The position numbers and the translations under genes are program-made. From positions 1 through 64,000 of the forward strand of contig JAQTXD010000008.1 of NCBI GenBank assembly GCA_028688955.1: a stretch of DNA of 64,000 nt. The letters run 5' to 3'. Positions 1 through 8,644 of this stretch are shown one piece after another. The DNA comes from Desulfuromonadaceae bacterium. Its GTDB lineage: Bacteria > Desulfobacterota > Desulfuromonadia > Geobacterales > Pseudopelobacteraceae. Each line of letters begins with the position of its first letter. Position 1 is the first letter of the stretch. The notes beneath the pieces were generated by a model. The model did no database searches. It was not told the DNA's origin and saw nothing but the letters and a program-made list of their open reading frames with translations.

Positions 1-38
1 ATGTACTGTTGGCCTAACTATTTTATGCGAGGTTACCT

Positions 39-893
39 ATGAGCTGGTTTACCAAAGAAAGACCCGGAATTGAAAGATCTGGTGGTAACAAAGTCACGTT
101 TCCCGATGGCATGTGGGTTAAATGCCCTGGCTGTTCCGAAACTCTTTTAAGCAAGGATATAGAAGCTAATCTGCAGGTGTGCCCAAAGTGCGGCCACCAC
201 TATCGTATCAGCGCACGAAAGCGCCTTGAAGCTCTCCTTGATGGAGCGGTATGGCAGGAATTTGATGCCAACATTACTTCCACAGACTTTCTTGAATTCA
301 AAGACGCAAAAAGCTATCAGGACCGCATCGATGCCGCCCTGGCAAAGGGTGGTTCAAAAGATGCCGTCATCTGCGTTGAAGGTACCATTGAAGGTCTGTC
401 GGTACAGGTGTCCTGTTTTGACTTTTCCTTCATGGGGGGCAGTATGGGGAGCGTCGTGGGAGAAAAAATTACCCGTTCCATCGAACGCGGGCTGGAGAAG
501 CATCAGCCGGTGATTATCATCTCCGCATCCGGCGGGGCTCGCATGCAGGAAAGCATTCTCTCTCTGATGCAGATGGCAAAAACGTCTGCTGCGTTGGCTA
601 AACTCAAACGGGCGGGTATCCCGTTTGTGTCTCTGTTAACCGATCCTACCACCGGCGGAGTAACCGCAAGTTTTGCCATGCTGGGAGACATCAACATAGC
701 CGAACCAAAAGCGCTGATCGGTTTTGCCGGTCCTCGTGTTATCGAGCAGACAATTCGCCAGAAACTTCCTGAAGGTTTTCAGAGGGCAGAATATCTTCTC
801 GACCACGGGATGGTTGATGTCATCATTCCCCGAACAGAAATGCGTACAAAACTTGCCTCAATTCTAAAAATGCTGCATCGGACAAACGCCTGA
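39..893 (+). CDS. accD: Acetyl-CoA carboxylase carboxyltransferase beta subunit
   Basis: Cytoplasmic subunit of acetyl-CoA carboxylase; with AccA (not in the window) it transfers the carboxyl group from carboxybiotin to acetyl-CoA to make malonyl-CoA for fatty acid synthesis. At 284 aa it has the usual length. The N-terminal zinc ribbon is visible as C29/C32 and C48/C51 (CPGC, CPKC), followed by the crotonase-fold domain with SASGGARMQ at about 162-170 and TDPTTGGVTA at about 201. ATG 39 has GAGG eight bases upstream and overlaps (ATGA) the end of a short upstream frame that cannot be named from 40 bases. folC starts one base after the stop, the common accD-folC arrangement. Confidence 0.97.
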   Translation: MSWFTKERPGIERSGGNKVTFPDGMWVKCPGCSETLLSKDIEANLQVCPKCGHHYRISARKRLEALLDGAVWQEFDANITSTDFLEFKDAKSYQDRIDAALAKGGSKDAVICVEGTIEGLSVQVSCFDFSFMGGSMGSVVGEKITRSIERGLEKHQPVIIISASGGARMQESILSLMQMAKTSAALAKLKRAGIPFVSLLTDPTTGGVTASFAMLGDINIAEPKALIGFAGPRVIEQTIRQKLPEGFQRAEYLLDHGMVDVIIPRTEMRTKLASILKMLHRTNA

Positions 894-894
894 C

Positions 895-2172
895 ATGTCC
901 CTGGCAGATGTGTTGGACAAGCTTTACGCCCGTCGGCGCTTTGGTATACGGCCAGGCGTCGACAGGGTCGGAAAGCTGCTGGAACGTCTGGGAAATCCTG
1001 AAAAACAGTTTCGCACGATTCATGTTGTCGGTACAAATGGCAAAGGTTCAACCTCAGCCTTTCTCTCCTCAATTCTTCTGCATGCAGGGCACTCGGTTGC
1101 CCAGTTCAGCTCTCCTCACCTGATACGCTTCTCAGAACGATTTCGGATACACGGCGTCGAATATCCGGCTGAAAAGTTGTCAGTCAAACTGGAAACTGTG
1201 CTGGAGGCCGCTCCCGAAGAAGCTACTTTTTTTGAGATTACCACCGCGCTGGCGGCTTACATCTTCCGAGATGAGGGCGTCGCTCTGGCTGTCATGGAAG
1301 CAGGAATGGGCGGCTGTTCCGATGCAACTGCCTCGCTCAATGGCGAGATGTCCATTCTTACTCCGATAGCCCTTGACCACACTGAGTATCTTGGTGCGGG
1401 CCTTCAAGAGATTGCCCGGGAGAAAGCCGGAATCATCAGACCGGGAACGAGGGTAATCAGCGCCTGCCAGCCGGAAACTGTACATGAAGAGATTGAGAAG
1501 CGGTGCATAGCCGGGAAGTGTGATTTAAAAACGCTTGGTACTGACTTTACGGTTAATCGGAACGATGATGGCACTATCAGCTACCGGGGACTGAATAAAG
1601 AGCTGGAATATATTGCCCCGGGAATAGCCGGAAGATATCAGGCGATCAACGCAGCGGTTGCACTTGCTGCCGCTGAAACACTGGAAATGAACGGGATCGA
1701 CATTGCAACAGCTTCATATTCAGAAGGCATCTCTGCAGCACGCTGGCCGGGACGAATGGAATTAATCGCCGGTACACCACGGCTGCTGCTGGACGGAGCG
1801 CATAATCCTGCCGGTGCAGGCGCTCTTGCTGATGCGTTGCAGGATTATTCCTATTCACGACTGCTGCTTGTGACCGGTGTCTGCGACGACAAGGATATCG
1901 AGCGTATTTTCGCACCACTTATACCTCTGGCAGATTCCGTCTACACGGTCACTCCCGCAGTTGACCGGGCCTTAAAAGATGAGGAACTCGCAAGTTTTTT
2001 TCTCTCAAGGGGGATAGTCGCCCAACCGTGCGGTTCAGTTGTATCAGGAGTCAACAGAGCAATCCAGCAGGCCGCTGAAGATGATCTTGTGGTTGTATGC
2101 GGTTCACTGTTTGTTGTGGGTGAAATCAAAGCGTGGCTTGAACAGACGGAATTCAGCGGGATCAGAGGTTGA
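895..2172 (+). CDS. folC: Bifunctional folylpolyglutamate synthase / dihydrofolate synthase
   Basis: Cytoplasmic Mur-ligase-family enzyme that adds glutamate to dihydropteroate and then to reduced folates, using ATP. It is 425 aa, full length. The ATP-binding loop GTNGKGST is at residues 46-53, followed by the family signature SSPHLIRFSERF at about 75; the C-terminal ligase domain carries LLDGAHNPAG at about 297. It lies one base after accD and its stop overlaps or abuts the start region of lptD, so the three genes are probably one transcript. No anomaly is seen; whether the enzyme has both activities cannot be read from sequence alone. Confidence 0.95.
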   Translation: MSLADVLDKLYARRRFGIRPGVDRVGKLLERLGNPEKQFRTIHVVGTNGKGSTSAFLSSILLHAGHSVAQFSSPHLIRFSERFRIHGVEYPAEKLSVKLETVLEAAPEEATFFEITTALAAYIFRDEGVALAVMEAGMGGCSDATASLNGEMSILTPIALDHTEYLGAGLQEIAREKAGIIRPGTRVISACQPETVHEEIEKRCIAGKCDLKTLGTDFTVNRNDDGTISYRGLNKELEYIAPGIAGRYQAINAAVALAAAETLEMNGIDIATASYSEGISAARWPGRMELIAGTPRLLLDGAHNPAGAGALADALQDYSYSRLLLVTGVCDDKDIERIFAPLIPLADSVYTVTPAVDRALKDEELASFFLSRGIVAQPCGSVVSGVNRAIQQAAEDDLVVVCGSLFVVGEIKAWLEQTEFSGIRG

Positions 2173-2180
2173 TTGTTTCA

Positions 2181-4229
2181 ATGATACGATTGTGCTATCT
2201 CGTTTTGTGTATTGTATGCAGTTGCTGGGGGTCACCCGCCGTAGCTGCGCAGCCGCCAGACCCTGATGAAAATATGCATATCAATGCTGACCACATGAGT
2301 CAAAATTCGGCAGAGCAGGTATACACGGCAGATGGCAATGTAGTTGTCCTCTGGCAGGGACTTCGCCTCACCGCAGACCACGTCCGCTTTAGTGCAGAAA
2401 CTCATCTGCTGCAAGCAGATGGCTCGGTTGTTATGAAAAAGGATCAATCGGTTCTGAAAGGCGAAACACTGGTTTTGAATATGGATACCGGACGGGCAGA
2501 AATGGATTCTACTCTGCTTACCCTTCCTGAAACAAATACGACCGTTACCTCAAAAAAACTCATTCGTATAAATGAGACCGAATTCAGTGGAACGGCAACA
2601 AACCTGACAACGTGCGACCTCCCTGATCCAAGCTGGAATTTTACTTCTGACAGCCTCAAGGTCAATCTGCTTGGCTATGCAACCGGGCGTAACGTTATAT
2701 TTTATGTAAAGAACATTCCGGTACTATATATTCCCTGGATAGCCTTCCCCGTCGTGCTGGAGAAACGATCCGGCCTTCTCTTCCCGCACTTTGGCTACTC
2801 AAAGAAACGCGGTGCGCAGCTTGATATTCCCCTCTACTGGGTCATTTCACCCAGCCAGGACCTTCAGTTCGATCTTGATATAATGACCGATCGTGGTGTA
2901 GGGACCGGAGCTGACTATCGCTACATTCGCACTCGCGGCAGCGAAGGGCATATCAACGCGTATTCAATCTACGATCAGCAGGAGAGCCGGTGGCGTTGGC
3001 AACTGGCTCAGGAGCACAAAGAGATTTTTTCCCGCGATGCCAATATCCGCACGATGGTCAACGCCACAAGTGACCGGACTTTTTTGAAGGATTTTGGCGA
3101 CAAAAATGGTGACTACAACAGACAATCGAGCGATACGACCGTAAATGTACTGAAAATGTGGCAGAACTACGCTGCAACATCATATCTGCACTACAGCGAA
3201 GACCTCTATGCCGCCAATAACCGGTCTACTCTTCAGACACTCCCCTCACTTGGCATAGCTGCGGTCCGACAGACTGTTTTTTCACTGCCGGTTTTTTTCG
3301 ATCTCGACGGATCTGCAGAAAATCTGTATCGAGATACCGCGCCACGCGGCCAACGCCTGCACATCTTTCCGCGATTCACTCTGCTGCCATTCCAGAACAG
3401 CGCCGTTCAAACATCACTGTTTGCAGGAGCGCATATACGTGGCTACGCCACCGACAGAAGAGATATCAACGGTGGCGTTCATACAAGCGATGGAGATCTG
3501 GTACCTGAGGCAGGTGTACGCATGTCAACATCCCTGACCCGCATCTACGATACCAATGCATCTACACTGAAAAAGGTTCGGCATGAGCTGATTCCCGAGG
3601 TCAGGTACTCCCTCGTACCGGAACAGGAGCAACAACGACTTCCTCTGTATGACTACACGGATCGCTTGATCCACCGGAACATGATTTCACTGTCAGTGAC
3701 CAGTCTGGTCAATGGTAAATTTACCGGTAATGGTACGACTGAATATCGCGACATTTCACGTATCAAACTGAGTGCCGACTATAAAATTTCAGGAGAGCGA
3801 CAGGACCTTTTAACACTGGTTGAGAGCCAACGGGCATGGAGTGATCTGATGCTGGAGTCGGAGACACGCCTGTCAAAGTTACTAACAGTAACCTTTGATA
3901 CACGCTACAACCTGTATGAACATTTCCTGTCGACCGCCGTAGCCGGAATTGATGTTGATGATCGACAGGGAAACATCATTGGTGCGGGGTACCAGATGGC
4001 CCGCCACGAAGTCGAGTACTTTGAGGGGCGGCTCTCTACCAGGCTGATCAAACCTCTGCACCTTTCATATACCGCCCGTTACTCATTTGAACGAAACGAT
4101 TTCCTCGAATCCGTGTATGCAGCCGAATACCGACATAAATGCTGGAGCGTGAACGTTGCGGTTCACCAACGCCCCGGTAACAATTCATATACATTCAATT
4201 TCAATCTTGCGGGACTCACCGGTAAATAA
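2181..4229 (+). CDS. lptD: LPS-assembly outer membrane protein LptD
   Basis: Outer-membrane beta-barrel that, with lipoprotein LptE, inserts lipopolysaccharide into the outer leaflet. The track begins at TTG 2169, overlapping the folC stop, but ATG 2181 has AGAGG 12 bases upstream and begins directly with a signal peptide (MIRLCYLVLCIVCSCWG, then AVAA), so I prefer it; 682 aa. After the signal comes the periplasmic OstA/LptA-like beta-jellyroll (NINADHMSQ-like segment, TADGNVVV, LRLTADHVRF), then a barrel with many alternating Tyr/Arg strands. The segment YIPWIAFPV is typical of the family near the barrel start. It closes the accD-folC-lptD group. Length is within the range seen for the family in Deltaproteobacteria. 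Confidence 0.93.
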   Translation: MIRLCYLVLCIVCSCWGSPAVAAQPPDPDENMHINADHMSQNSAEQVYTADGNVVVLWQGLRLTADHVRFSAETHLLQADGSVVMKKDQSVLKGETLVLNMDTGRAEMDSTLLTLPETNTTVTSKKLIRINETEFSGTATNLTTCDLPDPSWNFTSDSLKVNLLGYATGRNVIFYVKNIPVLYIPWIAFPVVLEKRSGLLFPHFGYSKKRGAQLDIPLYWVISPSQDLQFDLDIMTDRGVGTGADYRYIRTRGSEGHINAYSIYDQQESRWRWQLAQEHKEIFSRDANIRTMVNATSDRTFLKDFGDKNGDYNRQSSDTTVNVLKMWQNYAATSYLHYSEDLYAANNRSTLQTLPSLGIAAVRQTVFSLPVFFDLDGSAENLYRDTAPRGQRLHIFPRFTLLPFQNSAVQTSLFAGAHIRGYATDRRDINGGVHTSDGDLVPEAGVRMSTSLTRIYDTNASTLKKVRHELIPEVRYSLVPEQEQQRLPLYDYTDRLIHRNMISLSVTSLVNGKFTGNGTTEYRDISRIKLSADYKISGERQDLLTLVESQRAWSDLMLESETRLSKLLTVTFDTRYNLYEHFLSTAVAGIDVDDRQGNIIGAGYQMARHEVEYFEGRLSTRLIKPLHLSYTARYSFERNDFLESVYAAEYRHKCWSVNVAVHQRPGNNSYTFNFNLAGLTGK

Positions 4230-4230
4230 A

Positions 4231-4260
4231 AACGGGGCACCCGTCAAAAGCGCCCCGTCC
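4231..4260. terminator. Bidirectional hairpin between lptD and pentapeptide gene
   Basis: ACGGGGC (4232-4238) pairs with GCCCCGT (4252-4258) around a 13-base loop. On the minus strand the stem is followed by TTTTTATTT, so it is a good intrinsic terminator for the pentapeptide gene. On the plus strand it follows the lptD stop by 2 bases but lacks a T-run. Confidence 0.75.
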
Positions 4261-4288
4261 ATGTCAAACCGTACAATTTCCTGCCAGC

Positions 4289-4711
4289 TTACTTGCAAAC
4301 TCCGATTGATCCTTTTTTGCACACCCTGTTATCAAACCAGGTGACATCCTCCAGATTTGCCCCACTGAAATCTGCCCTGTCAACCGACGCATTATCAAGC
4401 GATGCCCCGGTAAGCGTGGCCTTTTTCAGGTTGGCTTTTTCCAGACTGGCATCATCAAGAACGGCATCCCTGAGATCGCACTCTTCCAGATTTGCCTCCA
4501 TCAGGTTAGCACCCTCAAGCGCCGCCTGACTCAACTGAGCACCTTTCAGGTTTGCTCCCCTCAGGTCACACCCTGGACAGTTTTTTGATGCTTTCAGGCG
4601 TTCAAGATCCTCCGGCACAAAAGCAAACGCGCGGTTTGTTATGAGTATAAGCAATAGTGCCGCCGCCCCTGCAAATAGTGGTAACCTGATACGCACTAAT
4701 AATTTCAGCAT
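4289..4711 (-). CDS. Exported pentapeptide-repeat protein
   Basis: A 140-aa protein with an N-terminal signal peptide or anchor (positive start, then LLLILITNRAFA about residues 19-30), so it probably acts in the periplasm or at the membrane. From about residue 50 it consists of consecutive A(D/N)LxX pentapeptides (GANLKGAQLSQAALEGANL...), which fold into a right-handed square beta-helix, roughly 14 repeats with no break. Single cysteines lie at both ends (NCPGCDL; VCKKGSIGVC) and may form disulfides that cap the helix. It is monocistronic, ended by the hairpin at 4231-4260. Function unknown; pentapeptide proteins range from scaffold to gyrase-protecting mimics, and the export signal argues against the latter. 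Confidence 0.85.
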   Translation of the reverse strand: MLKLLVRIRLPLFAGAAALLLILITNRAFAFVPEDLERLKASKNCPGCDLRGANLKGAQLSQAALEGANLMEANLEECDLRDAVLDDASLEKANLKKATLTGASLDNASVDRADFSGANLEDVTWFDNRVCKKGSIGVCK

Positions 4712-4749
4712 CTACGACTCCTTTTGATTCAGATCAGATTCGGATAAAA

Positions 4750-5832
4750 TCATGAGTACCCTACCAGAAAAAGGAGCCGTTTGTATATAGCAACCCGCTT
4801 TACGTCGCTCACAGACAGATCGCCGGCAGATACCGGAGTAGCAAACTGACGCAGAAACCGCTTGTCACTCAGGGTCAGTTTCGGATTATCGATGCCTATC
4901 CGTGAGAGTACGTGCAGTGATCGGAGCGAGAAACATCCCACAGAGGACGCAAGGCATGGATTGAGCAGAATCTTTTTTTCATCAAGGTTATGGGAATCGC
5001 CGCTGTCGCGTTTTTTCAGATAGAGGACAAAGTTATCCGGCGACGAACGTTCATTTTCAAGCATCTTCAGTCGGCCAATTTCCTCCGCCGGATTTTCCCT
5101 TGCGTTCCGATGGGCAAACAGCTGTATCTCAAGACCGGTTTGGGCAATCATTTCAAGCACTCCGTCAATGCGATAGGTATGGACCCGAGGATGGAGGAGA
5201 GCATCAGCAAGCCCGGAGACAGTCGCAGCCTCATCAGAATTAGCGAGATAATTTGCCAGACGTGACCCGGTAGGCGCCTTTTTAAGGATACGGCGTGCGT
5301 CAGCGGGAGAATCAATTCCAAGGAGACGGAATGCGCGGCGAATAGACTCTTCCTGCCGGCGGGCATAGCGACTGTAGAGCATTATCCGCATAATGCCGCC
5401 GGGCACGAGACGACGTTCCAGGTCTATCAGACCCGCCACGGGGTCGTCCAGATGATGGAGCACGCCAAAAGAATCAATCAGCCCAAACTCTTCATGAACA
5501 ACGGCAGGATCCGACAGATTTCCACAGCGGTACTCGACATTCATCAGTCCGTGCAGCAAGCAGTGCAGACGCGCCCGGCGGAGACTCTGTGCAGACAGGT
5601 CAAGAGCTGTAATAGCGACATCCGGATTAGCAACGGCATAGGGGTAGGGAGAGAACGTCCCGCACCCGGCAATCAGAATTTTTCTTGCTTCCAACGGAGG
5701 TAGCGATCGGTTAAAGCGCGCCCAGAGCGCGTCAAGATTGAGGGCGTAGGTATCGCACCGACGAACCGAGGCAAGCAGCGGGTAGATGGGATAGGGATGC
5801 TTTTGGTAATGTGTTTGTACCGGATTTGACAT
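4750..5832 (-). CDS. Class I SAM-dependent methyltransferase, substrate unknown
   Basis: A 360-aa cytoplasmic protein. Residues about 45-165 form a Rossmann-type methyltransferase: motif I ILIAGCGTFSPY, an acidic strand end LDLSAQSL, and the SFGVLHHLDDP motif followed by PGGIMRIMLYS (motif IV/V region). The N-terminal HYQKHPYPIYP stretch resembles the leader of a set of uncharacterised methyltransferases with a C-terminal extension of about 190 aa. The C-terminal part carries no motif I recognise. It is encoded alone, convergent with nothing and divergent from the 5879-5907 terminator. Substrate cannot be inferred. Confidence 0.8.
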   Translation of the reverse strand: MSNPVQTHYQKHPYPIYPLLASVRRCDTYALNLDALWARFNRSLPPLEARKILIAGCGTFSPYPYAVANPDVAITALDLSAQSLRRARLHCLLHGLMNVEYRCGNLSDPAVVHEEFGLIDSFGVLHHLDDPVAGLIDLERRLVPGGIMRIMLYSRYARRQEESIRRAFRLLGIDSPADARRILKKAPTGSRLANYLANSDEAATVSGLADALLHPRVHTYRIDGVLEMIAQTGLEIQLFAHRNARENPAEEIGRLKMLENERSSPDNFVLYLKKRDSGDSHNLDEKKILLNPCLASSVGCFSLRSLHVLSRIGIDNPKLTLSDKRFLRQFATPVSAGDLSVSDVKRVAIYKRLLFLVGYS

Positions 5833-5871
5833 GCGGCACTGTAGCAGGATGTCGTCCAGCTTTCAACTGGC

Positions 5872-5907
5872 AGAAAAAGAGCCCTTCGCAGAAGTTACGA
5901 AGGGCTC
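5872..5907 (-). terminator. Intrinsic terminator of the OB-fold gene
   Basis: GAGCCCTTCG (5879-5888) pairs with CGAAGGGCTC (5898-5907) with a 9-base loop; reading the minus strand, the stem is followed by TTTTTCTG. It ends the transcript of the 5929-6687 gene before the methyltransferase gene begins. Confidence 0.85.
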
Positions 5908-5928
5908 AAAAACAGCATGGTTCCTACA

Positions 5929-6687
5929 TTATTTTTTAATCTTGCTCTCTTCTACAATTGCCGTGTACTTGTATCCGCCGCCAAAGTCTTTATCCTTTGC
6001 AAGAATGCCGGTCACCGTAACAATATCGCCAACCTCAGCTATATCCTTAGAGGTACAGACGAGGTTATGGTTCTTTTTGGACTGGGAACCGCTACCGTCC
6101 TGAATATGGATCCAGTTCCTGCCCATGATCCCGGCTGACACCTTGACAACTTTGCCACTGATTACAACTTTTTTCTTGTTCAGTTTTGCACTTTTGGCAA
6201 ATATCTCCTGAACAGTATAGGCATTTGCTCCGCTGGCTTTGGGTACCGATATTTTTTCGTCTTTGCCTGCTGCAGCAGCTTTGCTGCCGCCTGTTTCAGT
6301 TTTGCCCTTATATGCGACAGCGCCTTTGGCAGTTGAACCAGAGACCACGGCATCGGCAAAGACAATCTTGTCAAATTTCCGCTTCAGGCTCTTGCTCTCA
6401 AAGTTGCTCATCTCGTTGGCGCCCTTAAAGCTCATCTGGGAACCGACAGTAACGGGAGCTGCCATAAACGCCACCCACACTTTTGTTCCATCTTTTTTCT
6501 GGAGATACACATACGTATAGCCACCACTGTCCATTGTTTCAAGGACCTTGCCGGTGAGGAGGGCAGGCTCGGGCTGCGCCGCCGCACCTGTTACGGGAGC
6601 TGCAGTCTTGTCTGGTGAAGCCAACACAGTTGATACGGAAGAGAGTGCTATTACGCAGGAAAGTGCCAATAGAAGGTTCTTTTTCAT
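5929..6687 (-). CDS. Exported OB-fold protein, NrfJ-like
   Basis: The track ORF starts at 6798, but ATG 6687 opens a clean signal peptide (MKKNLLLALSCVIALSS, cleavage near VLAS) and has AAGGGGAA just upstream, giving 252 aa; it also removes the overlap with hemW. Two similar modules follow: about residues 45-105 (VLETMDSGGYTYVYLQKKDG, with VWVAFMAAP) and about 160-250 (KVVISGKVVKVS, NWIHIQDGSG, VGDIVTVTGILA). The second module is the OB-fold seen in periplasmic NrfJ-type and nucleic-acid-binding-annotated exported proteins. Linker is Ala/Gly/Lys rich. Transcribed divergently from hemW. The biological role is unknown; I infer periplasmic location only. Confidence 0.8.
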   Translation of the reverse strand: MKKNLLLALSCVIALSSVSTVLASPDKTAAPVTGAAAQPEPALLTGKVLETMDSGGYTYVYLQKKDGTKVWVAFMAAPVTVGSQMSFKGANEMSNFESKSLKRKFDKIVFADAVVSGSTAKGAVAYKGKTETGGSKAAAAGKDEKISVPKASGANAYTVQEIFAKSAKLNKKKVVISGKVVKVSAGIMGRNWIHIQDGSGSQSKKNHNLVCTSKDIAEVGDIVTVTGILAKDKDFGGGYKYTAIVEESKIKK

Positions 6688-6774
6688 GAATTCCCCTTTT
6701 TTATATTTACCAACCAAGGCGGTAACACTATCATATATTTGTTGTATCGGCACCCAAAAAATACAGGAGCCCGC

Positions 6775-7908
6775 ATGTTCAACCGACTCTATATCCACGT
6801 GCCGTTCTGTAGTGAAAAATGTCAGTACTGTGCATTTATCTCACGCACGCCCCAAAATGATGAACTTGTCGAATATCCTGCACTCCTGAGCCAGGAACTG
6901 CGACTCAACTCCCATAACGCCCGACTTCTCAAATCGATCTACTTTGGCGGCGGGACTCCATCACTGCTTAAGCCGGAACAATTAGGCCGGCTGCTTACAG
7001 AGATTGCAGAGCAGATTGGCATCCATGAAGAGGCGGAAATTACTCTGGAGGCAAATCCGGGAACTGTTACCCCCGTATCCCTGAAAACGTTTTATGATGT
7101 CGGCTTCAACCGGATATCTCTGGGTGTCCAATCATTTGATGACCGATTCCTTACCTCTCTGGGACGAATCCACACTGCGGAACAATCGCGGCAGACATTT
7201 CATGCAGCACGACAGGCCGGTTTTAAAAACATAAGTGTAGATTTGATTCACACCCTTCCCGAGCAAAATATTGAACAATGGCGTTTAGAATTACTGCATG
7301 CCCTTGATCTTTGCCCGGAACATATTTCCATCTACGGACTCACAGTGGAGGAAGGAACACCATTTGCGCGCATCTATCCTCCCGGCAGCGCACAGTTGCC
7401 GGATGATGACATATCAGCCGACATGTTTGAACTGGCCGATGAGCTTCTTACCGCAGCCGGGTTTGAGCATTATGAGATTGCCAATTATGCGCGATCAGGC
7501 TACCTATCTCAGCATAATAGCGGATATTGGAAACGTGACGGCTACCTTGGATTAGGCGTTGCCGCACATTCATTCCTGCACGAGGGGCATGGCGTACGCT
7601 TTTGCAACCCGGAGACCCTGGATGAATACCGTCATGGCGTGACGACAGGAAACGCAAAACGAATCAACGAGCAACGACTTACTCGGGAAGATGAACTGTC
7701 TGAGTATATGTTTTTAGGATTACGCCTGTCCGAAGGAATAAACTTTTCAGCCTTTGAACAGAGATTTAGCCGGTCGCTTGAGTCCGTTTACGGCACCGTA
7801 ACAACAGAACTTGTCAAACGGGGACTGCTCACTCAAGACGCACATGCGGTGCGCCTGACACTACGGGGCATGCTTCTCTCGAACCAGGTTTTCTCCCGTT
7901 TTTTATAA
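6775..7908 (+). CDS. hemW: Radical SAM heme chaperone HemW
   Basis: Member of the HemN/HemW radical SAM family; HemW binds heme and a 4Fe-4S cluster and is thought to deliver heme to respiratory proteins. Start moved from 6739 to ATG 6775, which has AGGAG five bases upstream and begins with the conserved RLYIHVPFC; 377 aa. The cluster motif is C12-x3-C16-x2-C19 followed by A-F, lacking the fourth cysteine that marks the oxygen-independent coproporphyrinogen oxidase HemN, so HemW is the better call. SAM-binding GGGTPSLL is at about residue 57 and the family stretch ISLGVQSFDD at about 111. Monocistronic. Confidence 0.9.
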   Translation: MFNRLYIHVPFCSEKCQYCAFISRTPQNDELVEYPALLSQELRLNSHNARLLKSIYFGGGTPSLLKPEQLGRLLTEIAEQIGIHEEAEITLEANPGTVTPVSLKTFYDVGFNRISLGVQSFDDRFLTSLGRIHTAEQSRQTFHAARQAGFKNISVDLIHTLPEQNIEQWRLELLHALDLCPEHISIYGLTVEEGTPFARIYPPGSAQLPDDDISADMFELADELLTAAGFEHYEIANYARSGYLSQHNSGYWKRDGYLGLGVAAHSFLHEGHGVRFCNPETLDEYRHGVTTGNAKRINEQRLTREDELSEYMFLGLRLSEGINFSAFEQRFSRSLESVYGTVTTELVKRGLLTQDAHAVRLTLRGMLLSNQVFSRFL

Positions 7909-7924
7909 ATTTTTATTATGATTT

Positions 7925-7953
7925 CTTGACAACTGTCAAGTGACTGGCATACT
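7925..7953 (+). promoter_or_regulatory. Promoter with TTGAC-N4-GTCAA palindrome
   Basis: A perfect inverted repeat CTTGACA-AC-TGTCAAG (7925-7940) contains a consensus -35 TTGACA (7926-7931), with CATACT at 7948-7953 after 16 bases. The TTGAC-N4-GTCAA shape is that of a Crp/Fnr-family operator. It lies 140 bases upstream of the DUF3015 gene. The palindrome is seen; the regulator is inference. Confidence 0.5.
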
Positions 7954-8092
7954 GTCCGGGCATATTTCGTTCTAAAAATATTACTTATATGAACCGGCAT
8001 TATAACAGACGGCAGCAATACTACCGACGGCTATAGTTGCTTTTTTCACCCCCATCGTTACGAAGGGGGAATTCACACAATAGGAGGCATGT

Positions 8093-8560
8093 ATGAAAAA
8101 AACTCTGTTGGGATTAGCATTTAGTTTGGTTGTTACCGGTTCTGCATTTGCCGGACAAGCTCAGAACAACGTCGGTTGCGGACTGGGAGCCCTGTTGTGG
8201 GAAAACAAAGCCGACAATTCAATTCTTTTCCAGGTACTGCAGTCAACAACAAACGGGACTTCTGGAAGTCAGACATTCGGTGTTACTTCAGGTACATCCA
8301 ACTGTCAAAAACCGTCAAAGATCGCTCAGAATGAAAAACTGAATCTGTTTGTTCAGGCCAATATGGACAAACTGGCACAGGATATTGCAGCGGGTAAAGG
8401 CGAGAGCCTCGATACGTTTGCTGAGATGCTGGGTGTTGCTCCCGGTCAGAATGCTGCGTTCAATGCAAAGCTTCAGGCCAATTTCGGCAAAATTTTCACC
8501 TCTGAGAATGTCGTTCTTGCCGAAGTTATTGATAACGCGGTAACTGTTACCAATAACTAA
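8093..8560 (+). CDS. DUF3015 family periplasmic protein
   Basis: A 155-aa exported protein with a standard signal peptide (MKKTLLGLAFSLVVTGSAFAG). The mature part has the DUF3015 pattern: NNVGCGLGALLWENK near the start, a QVLQSTTNGTSGSQTFGVTSGTSNC stretch split here, then a helical second half. Two cysteines (in GCGLG and SNCQK) could form a disulfide. Strong AGGAGG eight bases before ATG 8093. It is separated from the next gene by a terminator, but DUF3015 and DUF4105 genes side by side suggest related roles at the cell surface. Function unknown. Confidence 0.88.
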   Translation: MKKTLLGLAFSLVVTGSAFAGQAQNNVGCGLGALLWENKADNSILFQVLQSTTNGTSGSQTFGVTSGTSNCQKPSKIAQNEKLNLFVQANMDKLAQDIAAGKGESLDTFAEMLGVAPGQNAAFNAKLQANFGKIFTSENVVLAEVIDNAVTVTNN

Positions 8561-8580
8561 TTTTAATTTTTTAAAGCATC

Positions 8581-8625
8581 AGAACAGGCACGCAGATATT
8601 CTTTGTGTGCCTGTTCTACGTTTTA
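8581..8625 (+). terminator. Terminator after DUF3015 gene
   Basis: AGAACAGGCAC (8581-8591) pairs perfectly with GTGCCTGTTCT (8607-8617), followed by ACGTTTTA. The downstream gene's track start (8603) falls inside this stem, which argues for the later GTG start. Confidence 0.8.
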
Positions 8626-8644
8626 CCCTCAGGAACTTGTGATT

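Noticed and set aside
1-42. Short open frame from base 1 to TGA 42
   Set aside because: May be the end of an upstream gene overlapping accD, but 13 codons are too few to support any call.
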